DNA from: Desulfobacteraceae bacterium | GTDB lineage: Bacteria > Desulfobacterota > Desulfobacteria > Desulfobacterales > UBA5852 | Assembly: GCA_014237395.1 (NCBI GenBank) | Contig: JABZFP010000004.1 | Span: forward strand, 50,588 to 114,587 | Reading direction: 5' to 3' | Length of the DNA stretch: 64,000 nucleotides | Part shown: positions 26,023 through 35,031 of the stretch, in pieces | Layout: every line of letters starts with the position of its first letter | Position numbering within the stretch: position 1 is the stretch's first letter | Program-made: the position numbers and the translations under genes | The notes under the pieces: generated by a model | Database searches by the model: none | Told to the model about the DNA's origin: nothing | What the model saw: the letters and a program-made list of their open reading frames with translations, nothing else

Positions 26023-27222
26023 TCAAAAGCGATGATCGAACACGGTTTGTCCGTCGATCATGAACCAGACCGGTGTGGCCAGATTGGCCGGAAAGACCTG
26101 CGGGCCGCCGGGCAGGGCCAAAAGCGTTGCACGGTACCCCGGGGCAATCACCCCGGCGCGGGGCAGCCCCATCAAAGCGGCACCATGCTGCGTGGCACAC
26201 TGGACAACTTCCGGAATGTGATAACCGGCAGCCAGCAGGAGCTGGATTTCCTCCCGGACCGCACTGCCATGATGAACGCCGATGGTACCGGCGTCCGTCC
26301 CCACCGCAACTTTGACGCCCAACGCCCGGGCCTGGCGTATCTGCTCGAGCTGGTGGTCTAGATTGCGTCGGGCAATGTCCGCTTCGCGGCTTCCGGGTGC
26401 AGCATGTTTCGCGTAGCCCTGCATGGTGCAGGCGGTCGGTACCCAGAACACCTGTGATTCCGCCAGACGCCGCATATTGTCCGCCCCCATGAAAAACCCG
26501 TGTTCAATGCTGTGGCAGCCGGCGGCAAGCGACTGACGCACCGGTTCACGGCCGTTGACATGCACCATGACCCGCCTTTTTTGATAAGCCGCCACCTGAA
26601 CCGCCGCCCGGAGTTCCTCCAACGGAAACTGGGGCGCTGTCTCCTTGCCGTAGGTTTTTAGGCTGTTCAGGCCGGAATTTACGATTTTGACATGATCGAC
26701 GCCCTCGTGGTTCGCCATGACCGCCTGGGCCAGATTCTGTCCAGTGCCAGGGGGGCGGCCTATAAGGCGGCCATAGCGACCGGCGCTGCGCCAGGCCCGG
26801 CCGGCCGTGTGGACCGTCACCGCCGGGTGGCCCCCGGGCGGCCGGGTTTGTTGGAACCGCAGCACATGCCCGGCATAGTCGCCGCCATCGCGGACCGCCG
26901 CAACACCGCAGGCCCGCTGCTGATTCAGATGCTTTTCGATCACCGCCTGCATGCGCCCGTAAAGGGCGTTCAACTGCCATTCCCGAACAGCCGCATCCGC
27001 TGTTCCGGACATGAAAAGGTGGACGTGGCAGTCAATCAAACCCGGTATCAGCATGCAGTCACTGAGATCAAAATCCGAAACGCCGCCGTCGACGCCCGGC
27101 GTCGCATCGCACCGGCAAATGCGGCCCTGCGCTATCTCCAGCAGCACATTTTCCTGAATCCCACGGCCGCGACCGTCCACCATCCATCCGGCCTTTATGG
27201 TGTACCCCCCGTCAGTTTTCAA
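26023..27222 (-). CDS. Metal-dependent amidohydrolase (imidazolonepropionase-like)
   Basis: The start chosen is TTG at 27222: it overlaps the last codons of the upstream hydrolase gene, follows GAGGA by ten bases and gives the N-terminal strand KTDGGYTIKAGWMVDGRGRG expected for this fold. An ORF from further upstream would run through the hydrolase. The 399-aa protein shows the HxH metal motif LIDCHVHLFMSG, then MVHVNGRE, HSIEHGFFMG and VGTDAGTIGVHHG. These belong to the amidohydrolase-1 superfamily near imidazolonepropionase and prolidase-like enzymes. Substrate unknown. Confidence 0.8.
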   Translation of the reverse strand: MKTDGGYTIKAGWMVDGRGRGIQENVLLEIAQGRICRCDATPGVDGGVSDFDLSDCMLIPGLIDCHVHLFMSGTADAAVREWQLNALYGRMQAVIEKHLNQQRACGVAAVRDGGDYAGHVLRFQQTRPPGGHPAVTVHTAGRAWRSAGRYGRLIGRPPGTGQNLAQAVMANHEGVDHVKIVNSGLNSLKTYGKETAPQFPLEELRAAVQVAAYQKRRVMVHVNGREPVRQSLAAGCHSIEHGFFMGADNMRRLAESQVFWVPTACTMQGYAKHAAPGSREADIARRNLDHQLEQIRQARALGVKVAVGTDAGTIGVHHGSAVREEIQLLLAAGYHIPEVVQCATQHGAALMGLPRAGVIAPGYRATLLALPGGPQVFPANLATPVWFMIDGQTVFDHRF

Positions 27223-28090
27223 GCTTCGACATGTCCTCGACAGGACCCAGGGCGCCATGACGCGCGAGAAATTGGCGCATGGCGGGGATATACCCCGGTG
27301 TGGTGGAAGATGCACTGTGGCCGGCCCCCTGGGCGACATAAAGTGCCACAGGGGCGGTCGTAAAACAGGCTTTCAGTTGGTGGGCAAAGCGTACGGGGAA
27401 ACGGCGGTCTTTCTCTCCATGAATCAGCATCACCGGCATCGTGATATCCCTTGCCAGGCGGCAGGGTGTCATCCGGCGCAGCCGGCCCCGGTAGAAAAGG
27501 TTCATCCAAAACAGAATCATCGGACCGAAGCAATGACCGAAAAAGGGACTGGCCCAGATGTAAAGGTGCATCAGGGCTTCGCGGGTTTCCGCAAACACGC
27601 CCTCCAGAAATAGGAGCCGGATTTTCTCAGGGTTCCGCACCGCGGCAATCAGGGCGCCGCCGGAACCGGCAGAGTGTCCATAAAGCAGGACCGGTTCGTC
27701 CAGCCAGTGCAGCACCGTTTCGATATCTTCGGCAAACTTCATGATATTCATCATGCGGCTGGGGGAACTGTGGCCGTGATCACGAGCGCTGTGCATCACT
27801 GTCGTAAACCCCCACCGGGCAAAAATGCGTGCCCGGCCCACCATACGATCCCGATTCCGGCCCCACCCATGCATAAGCAGGATGGTTCCACGGGAAGACC
27901 CGTCAGGCAGGACACGCCATACCTCGATGGAACCGCCGTCCACCGCTTCGAGCCGCAGGTCTTCGACATGACCCCAGTCCGGCGGGTCCTGGACGGGATT
28001 TCGCGGGTATTGTTGAACGATATAGGCCAGCACCAGCGTCACAAGCCCATAGATACCGGCAAGAGCGGCAAAGATAAGAAACCAATTCAT
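27212..28090 (-). CDS. Membrane-anchored alpha/beta hydrolase
   Basis: The 292-aa protein has one N-terminal membrane helix (residues 3-25), then a hydrolase domain with LLMHGWGRNRDR, the nucleophile elbow LLYGHSAGSGGAL, an acid in LIHGEKDRRFP and a late histidine in GAGHSASSTTPGY. It overlaps cinA upstream by four bases (ATGA) and the amidohydrolase start downstream, so the three are coupled. Substrate unknown. The domain could face either side of the membrane. Confidence 0.82.
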   Translation of the reverse strand: MNWFLIFAALAGIYGLVTLVLAYIVQQYPRNPVQDPPDWGHVEDLRLEAVDGGSIEVWRVLPDGSSRGTILLMHGWGRNRDRMVGRARIFARWGFTTVMHSARDHGHSSPSRMMNIMKFAEDIETVLHWLDEPVLLYGHSAGSGGALIAAVRNPEKIRLLFLEGVFAETREALMHLYIWASPFFGHCFGPMILFWMNLFYRGRLRRMTPCRLARDITMPVMLIHGEKDRRFPVRFAHQLKACFTTAPVALYVAQGAGHSASSTTPGYIPAMRQFLARHGALGPVEDMSKLEN

Positions 28091-29361
28091 ATTTCATCCG
28101 ATCCATTCACACGCAGGGTTCCCATGAGATATTGCCGCAAGCGATCGAAGGCGGTCGCGGCAAATAAGCGCCGATTCAAATCGCGATCGCCAAATGGAAA
28201 AACATAACGAAAGGTGCGTGTTCCTTCCGGCGTGGCCAACCCGATGCAAACCGTCCCCACCGGTTTTTCAGCGGTCCCCCCGTCCGGGCCGGCAATGCCC
28301 GTCGTCGACAGCGCATAGTCGGCTCCGGCACAGCGCCGGGCCCCCTCCGCCATTTCACGGGCGGTCGCTTCATCAACCGCCCCATACCGTTCGAGGGTTT
28401 CGGGTTTAACACCCAGAACAGCCTTTTTAGCCTCATTGGCGTACGTTACCGCGGACAGAAGAAAAAAACCCGAGCTGCCGGGGACATCCGTCAACTGCTT
28501 GGCCATCAATCCGCCGGTGCAACTCTCCGCCACCGCCAAGGTGGCCCTGCGTTCCATCAGCATGCTGCCCAGCACTTCCGGCAGCCGCCTTCCATCGGTT
28601 GAAAGCACGCGTTTCCCCAACCGCTCGCAAATGGTTTCCTTGAGTTGCCGCATCTGTGCCGCCAACGTCTCCGGTCGGTCGCCCTGGCCGTAGATACGCA
28701 CATGAATCTCGGGAAACAACACGCGCAGCCCAACCCGCAATGACCCGTTCGTCGGGGTGATGTCCTTTAGTTTATCCCCCACCACGGATTCCGGCAGTCC
28801 GAATGTTGGCATCACATCCACCGCATGGACCACGCCGTCCGATCGATGCTGCTGGGTAAAATCATTCAACACATGCCGGGCCAGCATCGGCCGCATTTCG
28901 CGAGGCACCCCCGGCAGGAAGACCATCCGACAGGCACCGATGGTCATCCGGAACCCCGGGGCCGTCCCGTCGGTGTTTTCCAAAACCAAAGCCCTCTGGG
29001 GTATCAGGGCCTGTTTACGATTGGTCGCCGACATGACCATGCCCCTGGCGCAAAAAAACCGTTCGATCTGTTCCAGGGCCACCGGCATCTCTTCCAGTAC
29101 AACACCCGCGGCACGAGCAGCGGCTTCAGCGGTCCTATCGTCCGCCGTGGGCCCCAAACCGCCCGTGATCACCGCCATATCGGAACGGCTGGCAATCTCC
29201 CGAAGCGCGGCGGCAATGTCGTCCAGGTCGTCCCCGACGCAGGTGTGGCGGGTAACGGTGATACCGATGGTTTCGAGTGCTTCCGCAATGAAAGCGGCGT
29301 TGGTATCGACGACGGCGCCGGTGCGCACCTCGTCACCGGTGGATAATATTTCAGCCTGCAT
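28087..29361 (-). CDS. cinA: CinA, nicotinamide-nucleotide amidohydrolase / competence-damage protein
   Basis: The 424-aa protein has the two CinA domains. The N-terminal MoaB/MogA-like (COG1058) part opens with AEILSTGDEVRTGAVVDTNAAF and has TGGLGPTADDRTAEAA. The C-terminal PncC deamidase part has VAESCTGGLMAKQLTDVPGSS and ALSTTGIAGPDGGTAEKPVG. CinA cleaves NMN to nicotinate mononucleotide and may hydrolyse ADP-ribose in NAD recycling. It is the first gene of a coupled run with the hydrolase and amidohydrolase, and is divergent from the second dihydroorotase. Confidence 0.93.
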   Translation of the reverse strand: MQAEILSTGDEVRTGAVVDTNAAFIAEALETIGITVTRHTCVGDDLDDIAAALREIASRSDMAVITGGLGPTADDRTAEAAARAAGVVLEEMPVALEQIERFFCARGMVMSATNRKQALIPQRALVLENTDGTAPGFRMTIGACRMVFLPGVPREMRPMLARHVLNDFTQQHRSDGVVHAVDVMPTFGLPESVVGDKLKDITPTNGSLRVGLRVLFPEIHVRIYGQGDRPETLAAQMRQLKETICERLGKRVLSTDGRRLPEVLGSMLMERRATLAVAESCTGGLMAKQLTDVPGSSGFFLLSAVTYANEAKKAVLGVKPETLERYGAVDEATAREMAEGARRCAGADYALSTTGIAGPDGGTAEKPVGTVCIGLATPEGTRTFRYVFPFGDRDLNRRLFAATAFDRLRQYLMGTLRVNGSDEI

Positions 29362-29647
29362 GCGTTGATCTCCATCTCAATTCCGGGCAGGCATCGCTGC
29401 CACACCCCATATAAATCCCCCATCGATAAAACGCGATTGCGACCATAGCGGCATTAGGCCGCAATGGCAAACGGATTTACCGTTCATGCCCCACCGCGCC
29501 GTATCCCTGGGAAATAGACGGCCAAACGACCGTTCGATGACCAGAAACCGCCCGCTATGCTTGCATTGCATCGACTCCTGCCACATGGTATGTCAGGTGG
29601 AAAACGTGTTCTTCCGAACCCCATACGATCCAGGAAATGCGTCTCCT

Positions 29648-30982
29648 ATGAATCGCATCCTTATTACCAACGCCGAAATCGTGAACGAGCAAAACATCTT
29701 CAGCGGGGATGTGCTGATCCGTCGAGGACGCATCCATGCCATCGGCGGAGATCTGGGGTCCCAGCCCCACGACCAGGTGATTGACGCTGCGGGAAAACGG
29801 CTGATGCCCGGCCTGATCGACGACCAGGTTCATTTCCGCGAACCGGGGTATACCCACAAGGGCGATATCGGGTCGGAATCACGGGCCGCCGTGGCCGGCG
29901 GCATCACCAGTTTCATGGAAATGCCCAACACGCAGCCCACCACCACCGACCACGACGCTCTGGCAGCGAAACGGGCCATTGCTGCCCGCACGGCCTACGC
30001 CAACTATGCGTTTTACCTGGGCGCCACCAACACCAATATCGATGCCGTAAAATCCCTTGATCCGCAAATCACCTGTGGTGTCAAGGTCTTCATGGGCGCC
30101 TCCACCGGCGACATGCTGGTGGATGATCCCCGCACCCTGGAGAAGATATTTGCCGAAGCGCCCATTCTTGTGGCCACCCACTGTGAAGACACCCCCACCA
30201 TCCTGGCGAACGAAGCGCGCTTTCGCGCACAATACGGCGATGACGTCCCCATGTGGCACCATCCCGATATCCGCAGCCGAGAGGCCTGTCTGACATCATC
30301 GTCCCTGGCGGTGGAACTGGCAAAACGCCACGGCACCCGCCTGCACGTCCTGCACTTGACCACGGCGGATGAAATGGCGCTTTTCAACAGCGACCCCCCT
30401 GACGGCAAAAAAATAACCACCGAGGTCTGTGCCCACCATCTCTTTTTCAACACCTCCGATTACGAAACCCACGGCGCGCGCATCAAGTGCAACCCCGCCA
30501 TCAAAACCGAAGCCGACCGCCAGACGCTTCTCAAGGCGATCCGGGACGGCCGCATCGATGTTATCGCCACGGACCATGCCCCCCATACATGGACGGAAAA
30601 ACAGCGCCCCTACTTCGAGGCGCCTTCTGGGCTGCCGCTGGTGCAAGATGCCCTGCCGTCCCTTCTGGAGCACGTCCACCGCGGTGACCTGTCGCTTCCC
30701 CAGATCGTAGAAAAGACCAGCCATGCCCCAGCCCGTTTGTTTAACATCAGAGATCGCGGCTACATTCGTGAAGGGTATTGGGCGGACCTGGTGCTCGTGG
30801 ACCTCGATCGAACGCACGTCGTTGAAAACAAGAACGTCATATGCCGTTGCGGTTGGTCCCCCTTCGAGGGGTATTCGTTTCGATCGACGGTCGAAATGAC
30901 GATGGTGAATGGCCGGATCGTCTATCAAAACGGTCAGGTCGTGGATTCCCCGCAGGGCTTACCCCTGGAGTTCGAGCGATAA
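29648..30982 (+). CDS. pyrC: Dihydroorotase-like amidohydrolase (second copy)
   Basis: The ATG at 29648 follows AGGAA and starts the expected N-terminal strand NRILITNAEIVN. Upstream in-frame codons are not homologous-looking. The 444-aa protein has DDQVHFREPGYTHKGD, AAVAGGITSFMEMPNTQPTT, ATHCEDTPTI, LHVLHLTTADE and VIATDHAPHTWTEKQ, and ends EGYWADLVLVDLDRTHVV. It is a class I dihydroorotase close to the Bacteroidetes/archaeal type, clearly distinct from the pyrB-linked copy. It may be the working enzyme, or act on another cyclic amide. It is monocistronic, divergent from cinA. Confidence 0.82.
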   Translation: MNRILITNAEIVNEQNIFSGDVLIRRGRIHAIGGDLGSQPHDQVIDAAGKRLMPGLIDDQVHFREPGYTHKGDIGSESRAAVAGGITSFMEMPNTQPTTTDHDALAAKRAIAARTAYANYAFYLGATNTNIDAVKSLDPQITCGVKVFMGASTGDMLVDDPRTLEKIFAEAPILVATHCEDTPTILANEARFRAQYGDDVPMWHHPDIRSREACLTSSSLAVELAKRHGTRLHVLHLTTADEMALFNSDPPDGKKITTEVCAHHLFFNTSDYETHGARIKCNPAIKTEADRQTLLKAIRDGRIDVIATDHAPHTWTEKQRPYFEAPSGLPLVQDALPSLLEHVHRGDLSLPQIVEKTSHAPARLFNIRDRGYIREGYWADLVLVDLDRTHVVENKNVICRCGWSPFEGYSFRSTVEMTMVNGRIVYQNGQVVDSPQGLPLEFER

Positions 30983-31037
30983 ACGCCGAATTGATTTTGT
31001 GATGGATCCCCCGCCACACTTAAAAGGAATCAAGCTG

Positions 31038-31571
31038 ATGAAAATAAAACCGACGTTGCTCATCGTAATGATAAGCCTGGTACTTGTTCAAGCCGGGCAT
31101 GCGGAAGACGTGATGCAAAGCTTTTCCGGTATTCTCTGGGGGACCCCGATTGAAGACATTCGCGGTTTACAGGAATCCGCGCGTGATGGTGATATTCATT
31201 ACTATAAACGTGCCGAAGATTTTTACAACATCGCCGGCGTCACTCTGCCCGACGTCATTTATGGCTTTTATCAGGGAAAGTATTTTGCCGCTTACATAAA
31301 GCTGACATCCGCCGATGCTTTCGACAAGGTTAAACGCCACCTCGATACCGTTTATGGTGATGCCCGTTCCCAGTTGCGGATCAACCAGACCATTTACATC
31401 TGGGAGTATCTGGACGTCAAAATCAAGTTGAAGCAGTATCACCATCAGTCCCATGCCAAACTGGCCTTCTACTATATGCCCCTCTCAACCAAAGCGAACA
31501 GGATAAAAATCGAAGACGCCAAGGAAAAAGTTTTCAAAATAGAATCCGGTGAACCGGAATATGATTTTTAG
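31038..31571 (+). CDS. Secreted protein of unknown function, 177 aa
   Basis: ATG at 31038 follows AAAGGAA and starts a clear Sec signal peptide, MKIKPTLLIVMISLVLVQAGHA, with cleavage expected after GHA (about residue 22). The mature protein starts EDVMQSFSGILWGTP and has a repeated aromatic pattern (YYKRAEDFYNI, YGFYQGKYFAAYI) that resembles small periplasmic proteins with a WG-x-P-x(6)-G opening. Family not recognised. It follows the dihydroorotase by 55 bp. Confidence 0.72.
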   Translation: MKIKPTLLIVMISLVLVQAGHAEDVMQSFSGILWGTPIEDIRGLQESARDGDIHYYKRAEDFYNIAGVTLPDVIYGFYQGKYFAAYIKLTSADAFDKVKRHLDTVYGDARSQLRINQTIYIWEYLDVKIKLKQYHHQSHAKLAFYYMPLSTKANRIKIEDAKEKVFKIESGEPEYDF

Positions 31572-31776
31572 ATGCTGCTGAGGCCTGATCGCACGCGCAT
31601 GGCGAACAGGCCGCATCGCCATTGCCCCCCTTGCGGCGAACAGCGCAAAAGACGTAACGCGTTGCTGGAATGCGGTTGACCGGTTTTGGCAAACTTCCCC
31701 ACGATGTATCTTTTTGTCTTCCTGCGGTATCTCAAACAGCACAACTTCGACCACACACCATGTCATAAACCGGGTA

Positions 31777-31812
31777 GTTTATTTCACAATCTCAACATGT
31801 TGTGCAATAAAC
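31777..31812. promoter_or_regulatory. 13-bp inverted repeat just upstream of a sigma-54 promoter
   Basis: GTTTATTTCACAA (31777-31789) and TTGTGCAATAAAC (31800-31812) are inverted repeats with one mismatch and a 10-bp spacer, ending seven bases before the -24 box. The centre is about 52 bp upstream of the predicted start. It may bind an activator or repressor. The remainder of the 320-bp gap (31572-31776) contains nothing I recognise. Confidence 0.5.
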
Positions 31813-31819
31813 GGATGCG

Positions 31820-31835
31820 TGGCACTATAGTTGCA
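31820..31835 (+). promoter_or_regulatory. Sigma-54 promoter, perfect consensus
   Basis: TGGCACTATAGTTGCA matches TGGCAC-N5-TTGCA exactly. It lies outside coding sequence. The predicted start near 31847 is 45 bases before the response-regulator ATG, so orientation and distance both fit. Confidence 0.85.
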
Positions 31836-31891
31836 AAAGATTTTGGTTCGCGATGTTCCTTCCCCGCTAGCCCTAACGCAGGTGGTTCAAC

Positions 31892-32281
31892 ATGACAACA
31901 CCATCCTTAAAAAAAGTGCTTGTCGTTGATGATTTTGAAGGCGTGGCCACACTGGTCAAAGAAGCCATCGAAGACATCAACTATACCGTAAAAACCGCCT
32001 GCAGTGCGGAAGACGGCTACCGGACCTATCTACGCTTCAAACCCGACATCGTGATTACCGATATCGAGATGGGGGGCAAAAACGGCTTTGAGCTTGTGGA
32101 TGATATCCGCTGCATCGATCCGGAGATTAAAGTGATATTCATGAGTGGCTACTCCGACAAACTTGAAAACCGCCGCCAATCGGAAGTCGACAAGTGTTCC
32201 ATCGCCTTTTTACCGAAACCGTTCTCGCTGGATGACCTCTACGATCACCTGGATCATTTCAGTGCTGTTACCTGTCACTGA
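31892..32281 (+). CDS. Stand-alone receiver-domain response regulator (CheY-like)
   Basis: The 129-aa protein is a single receiver domain: acidic pair VVDDFEG (D13, D14), phospho-acceptor D57 in IVITDIEMGG, the threonine/serine switch as FMSGYS and the conserved lysine in LPKPFSLDDL. It has no output domain, so it acts by protein contact or as a phosphate relay. It is the first gene behind a consensus sigma-54 promoter and is followed after 20 bp by an 84-aa membrane-anchored ORF. Confidence 0.88.
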   Translation: MTTPSLKKVLVVDDFEGVATLVKEAIEDINYTVKTACSAEDGYRTYLRFKPDIVITDIEMGGKNGFELVDDIRCIDPEIKVIFMSGYSDKLENRRQSEVDKCSIAFLPKPFSLDDLYDHLDHFSAVTCH

Positions 32282-32301
32282 CTTTCAAAGAGAAGATCGC
32301 C

Positions 32302-32556
32302 ATGACCACGTCCTCACCTTTTGACCATTTACCCTCCGGATACGCGGAAGATGCGCCCTTCACCATGTCGGAACCCGCCCTTCCAGCCATGACAGAATTA
32401 CATGAGAAGACCGATTCGCTTCAAACGCTTTCATCCGGATTCATAGGCAATCCATTTCATCGCAATAGATTTTTCGGTGGCATTTGCCTGGCCCTGCCGC
32501 TTTCAGCGCTGCTGTGGTTCTTGATTTACCGTGTCCTGCAGCTGTTTACGCTGTGA
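32302..32556 (+). CDS. Small protein with C-terminal membrane anchor, unknown
   Basis: The 84-aa ORF is 20 bp after the response regulator, behind AAAGAGAAG, and is likely co-transcribed from the sigma-54 promoter. The first 55 residues are polar with no recognisable domain. One hydrophobic helix (about 60-80, FFGGICLALPLSALLWFLIY) forms a C-terminal anchor. It might tether or sense something for the receiver protein. That is speculation. Confidence 0.55.
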   Translation: MTTSSPFDHLPSGYAEDAPFTMSEPALPAMTELHEKTDSLQTLSSGFIGNPFHRNRFFGGICLALPLSALLWFLIYRVLQLFTL

Positions 32557-32679
32557 TCGCCTGATGTCGGCGTCGTCGATTCGGATCTAAAGTTCCATCG
32601 ACGGCCATCTCTTGCGCCTCCCCTAAACCTGCCGTTAGCGCCCACTCGCATTCATCAACGGGAAAATCTTCTGCCCCAT

Positions 32680-32721
32680 AAAATAAAAAAGCCTGCCAAT
32701 CCGTTTCGGACTTAGCAGGCT
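32680..32721 (-). terminator. Terminator of the tRNA-Gly/tRNA-Cys transcript
   Basis: On the minus strand AGCCTGC pairs with GCAGGCT, with an inner AGTCCG/CGGA helix, followed by TTTTTTATTTT. It begins 16 bases after tRNA-Cys. Confidence 0.85.
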
Positions 32722-32736
32722 GAATTTGTCGGTATT

Positions 32737-32811
32737 TGGAGGCGGCAGTCAGATTCGAACTGACGAATAACGGCTTTGCAGGCCGCTGCCTTACCACTTG
32801 GCTATGCCGCC
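32737..32811 (-). tRNA. tRNA-Cys (GCA)
   Basis: Acceptor GGCGGCA pairs with TGCCGCC, discriminator T and encoded CCA. The anticodon loop is CTGCAAA, anticodon GCA. It is short and class I, with T-loop GTTCGAATC. It lies 10 bases downstream of tRNA-Gly and shares its terminator. Confidence 0.95.
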
Positions 32812-32821
32812 AGAAAAAAAA

Positions 32822-32896
32822 TGGAGCGGGAAACGGGATTTGAACCCGCGACTTCGACCTTGGCAAGGTCGCACTCTACCACTGAGTTATTCCCGC
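32822..32896 (-). tRNA. tRNA-Gly (GCC)
   Basis: Acceptor GCGGGAA pairs with TTCCCGC, discriminator T and encoded CCA. The anticodon loop TTGCCAA gives anticodon GCC, T-loop GTTCAAATC. It lies 53 bases after pgsA on the same strand, a common arrangement. Confidence 0.95.
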
Positions 32897-32949
32897 TCAG
32901 TTAAGAAAACGTTTACTATCGATTCCTTTGATTGATGTCAACAAAAAAA

Positions 32950-33516
32950 TTAGAGTTTCAACACGTCCCGAAACCGCAAAAAATAGTCTGCTCCCGACCA
33001 TACTGTCAACAGCAATGCGCACCACAAAAAGAACATGCCGATCAAGTGGAACTGGATGCCGAGATACGGATAATGGATCAGCAACGGAATGATGGCTGCA
33101 ATCTGAAAGCCGGTTTTGTATTTCCCGAGATTCGAAGCGGAAACATCCTGCCGGCCTTCCGCCATCAGGTTGCGCAACCCTGTCACGGCCATTTCGCGTC
33201 CGATAATGATACACACGATCCAGGCGGGGACCCAACCAAGCGATGTCATCATGATAAAGGCGGAGGACACCAGCAGCTTATCGGCCACCGGGTCCATGAC
33301 CTTCCCGAAACTCGACTCCAATCCAAGACGCCGGGCAAAAAAACCGTCCAGCGCATCGGTTATCGAAGCAATGCTGAAAATCAAGGCCGCAAAAAAAGCG
33401 GTAAGGCGATTTGGAAACAGCAGCAGAACAACCAGGCCGGGTATCGCAAACACCCGGTACATCGTGAGAACGTTGGGGTTGCTGAAATGCTTTTTTAGTC
33501 GTTCCGAATATGCCAT
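32950..33516 (-). CDS. pgsA: CDP-diacylglycerol-glycerol-3-phosphate phosphatidyltransferase
   Basis: Makes phosphatidylglycerophosphate, the substrate of PgpA. The 188-aa membrane protein has the CDP-alcohol phosphotransferase signature DALDGFFARRL...FGKVMDPVADK (DG-x2-AR-x8-G-x3-D-x3-D) at about residues 57-83, and several helices. It lies 24 bp after the aldolase gene and before the tRNA pair. Confidence 0.92.
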   Translation of the reverse strand: MAYSERLKKHFSNPNVLTMYRVFAIPGLVVLLLFPNRLTAFFAALIFSIASITDALDGFFARRLGLESSFGKVMDPVADKLLVSSAFIMMTSLGWVPAWIVCIIIGREMAVTGLRNLMAEGRQDVSASNLGKYKTGFQIAAIIPLLIHYPYLGIQFHLIGMFFLWCALLLTVWSGADYFLRFRDVLKL

Positions 33517-33540
33517 ACCACTGACTCGCTGTTTGACGGG

Positions 33541-34185
33541 CTAATTCCCAGCTTTTTTCCAATCGTCCAGAAAGGATTGAATGCCCTTGTCCGTGAGCGG
33601 ATGGGCGGCCAATTTCTTTAAAACACTAAAGGGAATGGTGGCGATATCGGCCCCGATCAATGCGCTGTCCAGAACGTGCAGGGGATTGCGGATACTGGCA
33701 ACGATGATTTCGGTGTCATAGGCGTAATTACTGAAGATATCGGCAATCTGCTCGATCAGCAGCATGCCCTCCTGGGACAGGTCGTCGAGGCGGCCCACGA
33801 AAGGGCTGACGTAGGTGGCGCCGGCTTTCGCCGCCATCAAGGCCTGCAGGGCTGAAAATACCAGCGTTACATTGGTTTTAATGCCGTCATCGGCAAGGAT
33901 TCGCACCGCTTTCAAACCATCGGTGGTCATGGGAATCTTGACGACGATATTATCATGTATTTTGGCCAACTCGCGTGCCTCTGTGACCATGCCATCCGTT
34001 TCCAGGCTGATTACTTCGGCGCTGATAGGGCCGTCGACGATACGGCAGATTTCAGTGATGATCTCCTTGAAATCCCCCTTTTCGCGGGCAATCAGACTCG
34101 GATTGGTGGTCACGCCATCCACCATTCCCATGGCGTTGGCTTCTTTGATTTCATCGATGTTTGCCGTATCAATGAAGAATTTCAT
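33541..34185 (-). CDS. Fructose-6-phosphate aldolase / TalC-type transaldolase
   Basis: The 214-aa protein is the short transaldolase type: [34 protein letters not shown], the Schiff-base lysine in [14 protein letters not shown], and [15 protein letters not shown]. This class includes FSA and TalC, which cannot be separated reliably by eye. Most such enzymes in anaerobes are transaldolases of the non-oxidative pentose phosphate path. Same strand as folK and pgsA. Confidence 0.9.
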   Translation of the reverse strand: MKFFIDTANIDEIKEANAMGMVDGVTTNPSLIAREKGDFKEIITEICRIVDGPISAEVISLETDGMVTEARELAKIHDNIVVKIPMTTDGLKAVRILADDGIKTNVTLVFSALQALMAAKAGATYVSPFVGRLDDLSQEGMLLIEQIADIFSNYAYDTEIIVASIRNPLHVLDSALIGADIATIPFSVLKKLAAHPLTDKGIQSFLDDWKKAGN

Positions 34186-34229
34186 CGTAAGACTGTCCTC
34201 CTTATGAAAATGAATAATCGCGCGGTGCT

Positions 34230-34499
34230 TTACGATGGATCACCGGTTTGGGATCCTATGAAACGATCGCGGCATTGTTCACTGCAAAAGCAAATCGTTT
34301 TGCCATTGTGTCGCAGTTGAATGCTGTTCCGCTGGGCAATGTAGGTCTTACAGACCGGATCCTGCACCAGGACGTCGTCGACTTCGGTTGCCCTCCGGTC
34401 CGCCACATCAGCGGGTGGGGGGCCGCTGCCAAGCATCCAGGATTTCAAGGCCCGGTAAAAAATGTAGCCGACAACGGCCAGAATGATCAGTTTAAGCAT
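34230..34499 (-). CDS. Membrane-anchored TRASH/YHS-like metal-binding protein
   Basis: The ATG at 34499 lies inside the last codons of folK (eight-base overlap), with AGGAGG thirteen bases upstream. The 89-aa protein has an N-terminal helix ([17 protein letters not shown]) and a C-terminal [12 protein letters not shown]...[10 protein letters not shown], the three-cysteine TRASH/YHS pattern seen in small metal-binding proteins of the PP0621 type. It may handle a transition metal at the membrane. Function unproven. Confidence 0.7.
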   Translation of the reverse strand: MLKLIILAVVGYIFYRALKSWMLGSGPPPADVADRRATEVDDVLVQDPVCKTYIAQRNSIQLRHNGKTICFCSEQCRDRFIGSQTGDPS

Positions 34500-35031
34500 C
34501 GATCCGGACAACCTCCTGCTGATCGTCTTGCAAGTTTTCAAGCAAATCCCGAACGCTGCACCCCAATAACGGATGCCGGAACTGCGGATCTATATCACAG
34601 ATGGGCTGCAACACAAAACGCCTTTTGTGCATGCGCGGATGGGGAAGCTCGAGATCCGCACTTTTGACAACCTGCTGGTCATAGAAAATAAGATCGAGGT
34701 CAAGGGTGCGGGGACCGAAACGAATTTCTTTTACCCCCTGACCGCAGGCGGTCTGAACGGCATTGGTAACGGTGAGCAGGTCGTGGGGGGACAGGACGGT
34801 CTCAATGCGAAAAGCCGCATTCACGAACCAGTCCTGATCGGTGTAATCGACAGGTGCCGTGCGATAAAAGGGAGAGGTCGCCGTCAATTCGATGGCAGCA
34901 TGGGCCGCCACCCGGGAAATCCCCAACCGGCACTGATCAATTTTAGCCCCCATATTGGAACCGACGGATATAAAGACGGTATGGCGGGGCGTCGGGTTGA
35001 TGCGGCTATCGTTCTGCCCGGGGCTGTTCAT
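34492..35031 (-). CDS. folK: HPPK, 6-hydroxymethyldihydropterin pyrophosphokinase FolK
   Basis: Transfers pyrophosphate from ATP to 6-hydroxymethyl-7,8-dihydropterin in folate synthesis. The ATG at 35031 overlaps the dapF stop (ATGA). Upstream in-frame sequence is shadow of dapF. The 179-aa protein has VFISVGSNMGAK, the HPPK signature GPRTLDLDLIFYD and LPHPRMHKRRFVLQPICDI. It carries about 15 extra N-terminal residues before the first strand. Coupled to both neighbours by overlap. Confidence 0.92.
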   Translation of the reverse strand: MNSPGQNDSRINPTPRHTVFISVGSNMGAKIDQCRLGISRVAAHAAIELTATSPFYRTAPVDYTDQDWFVNAAFRIETVLSPHDLLTVTNAVQTACGQGVKEIRFGPRTLDLDLIFYDQQVVKSADLELPHPRMHKRRFVLQPICDIDPQFRHPLLGCSVRDLLENLQDDQQEVVRIDA

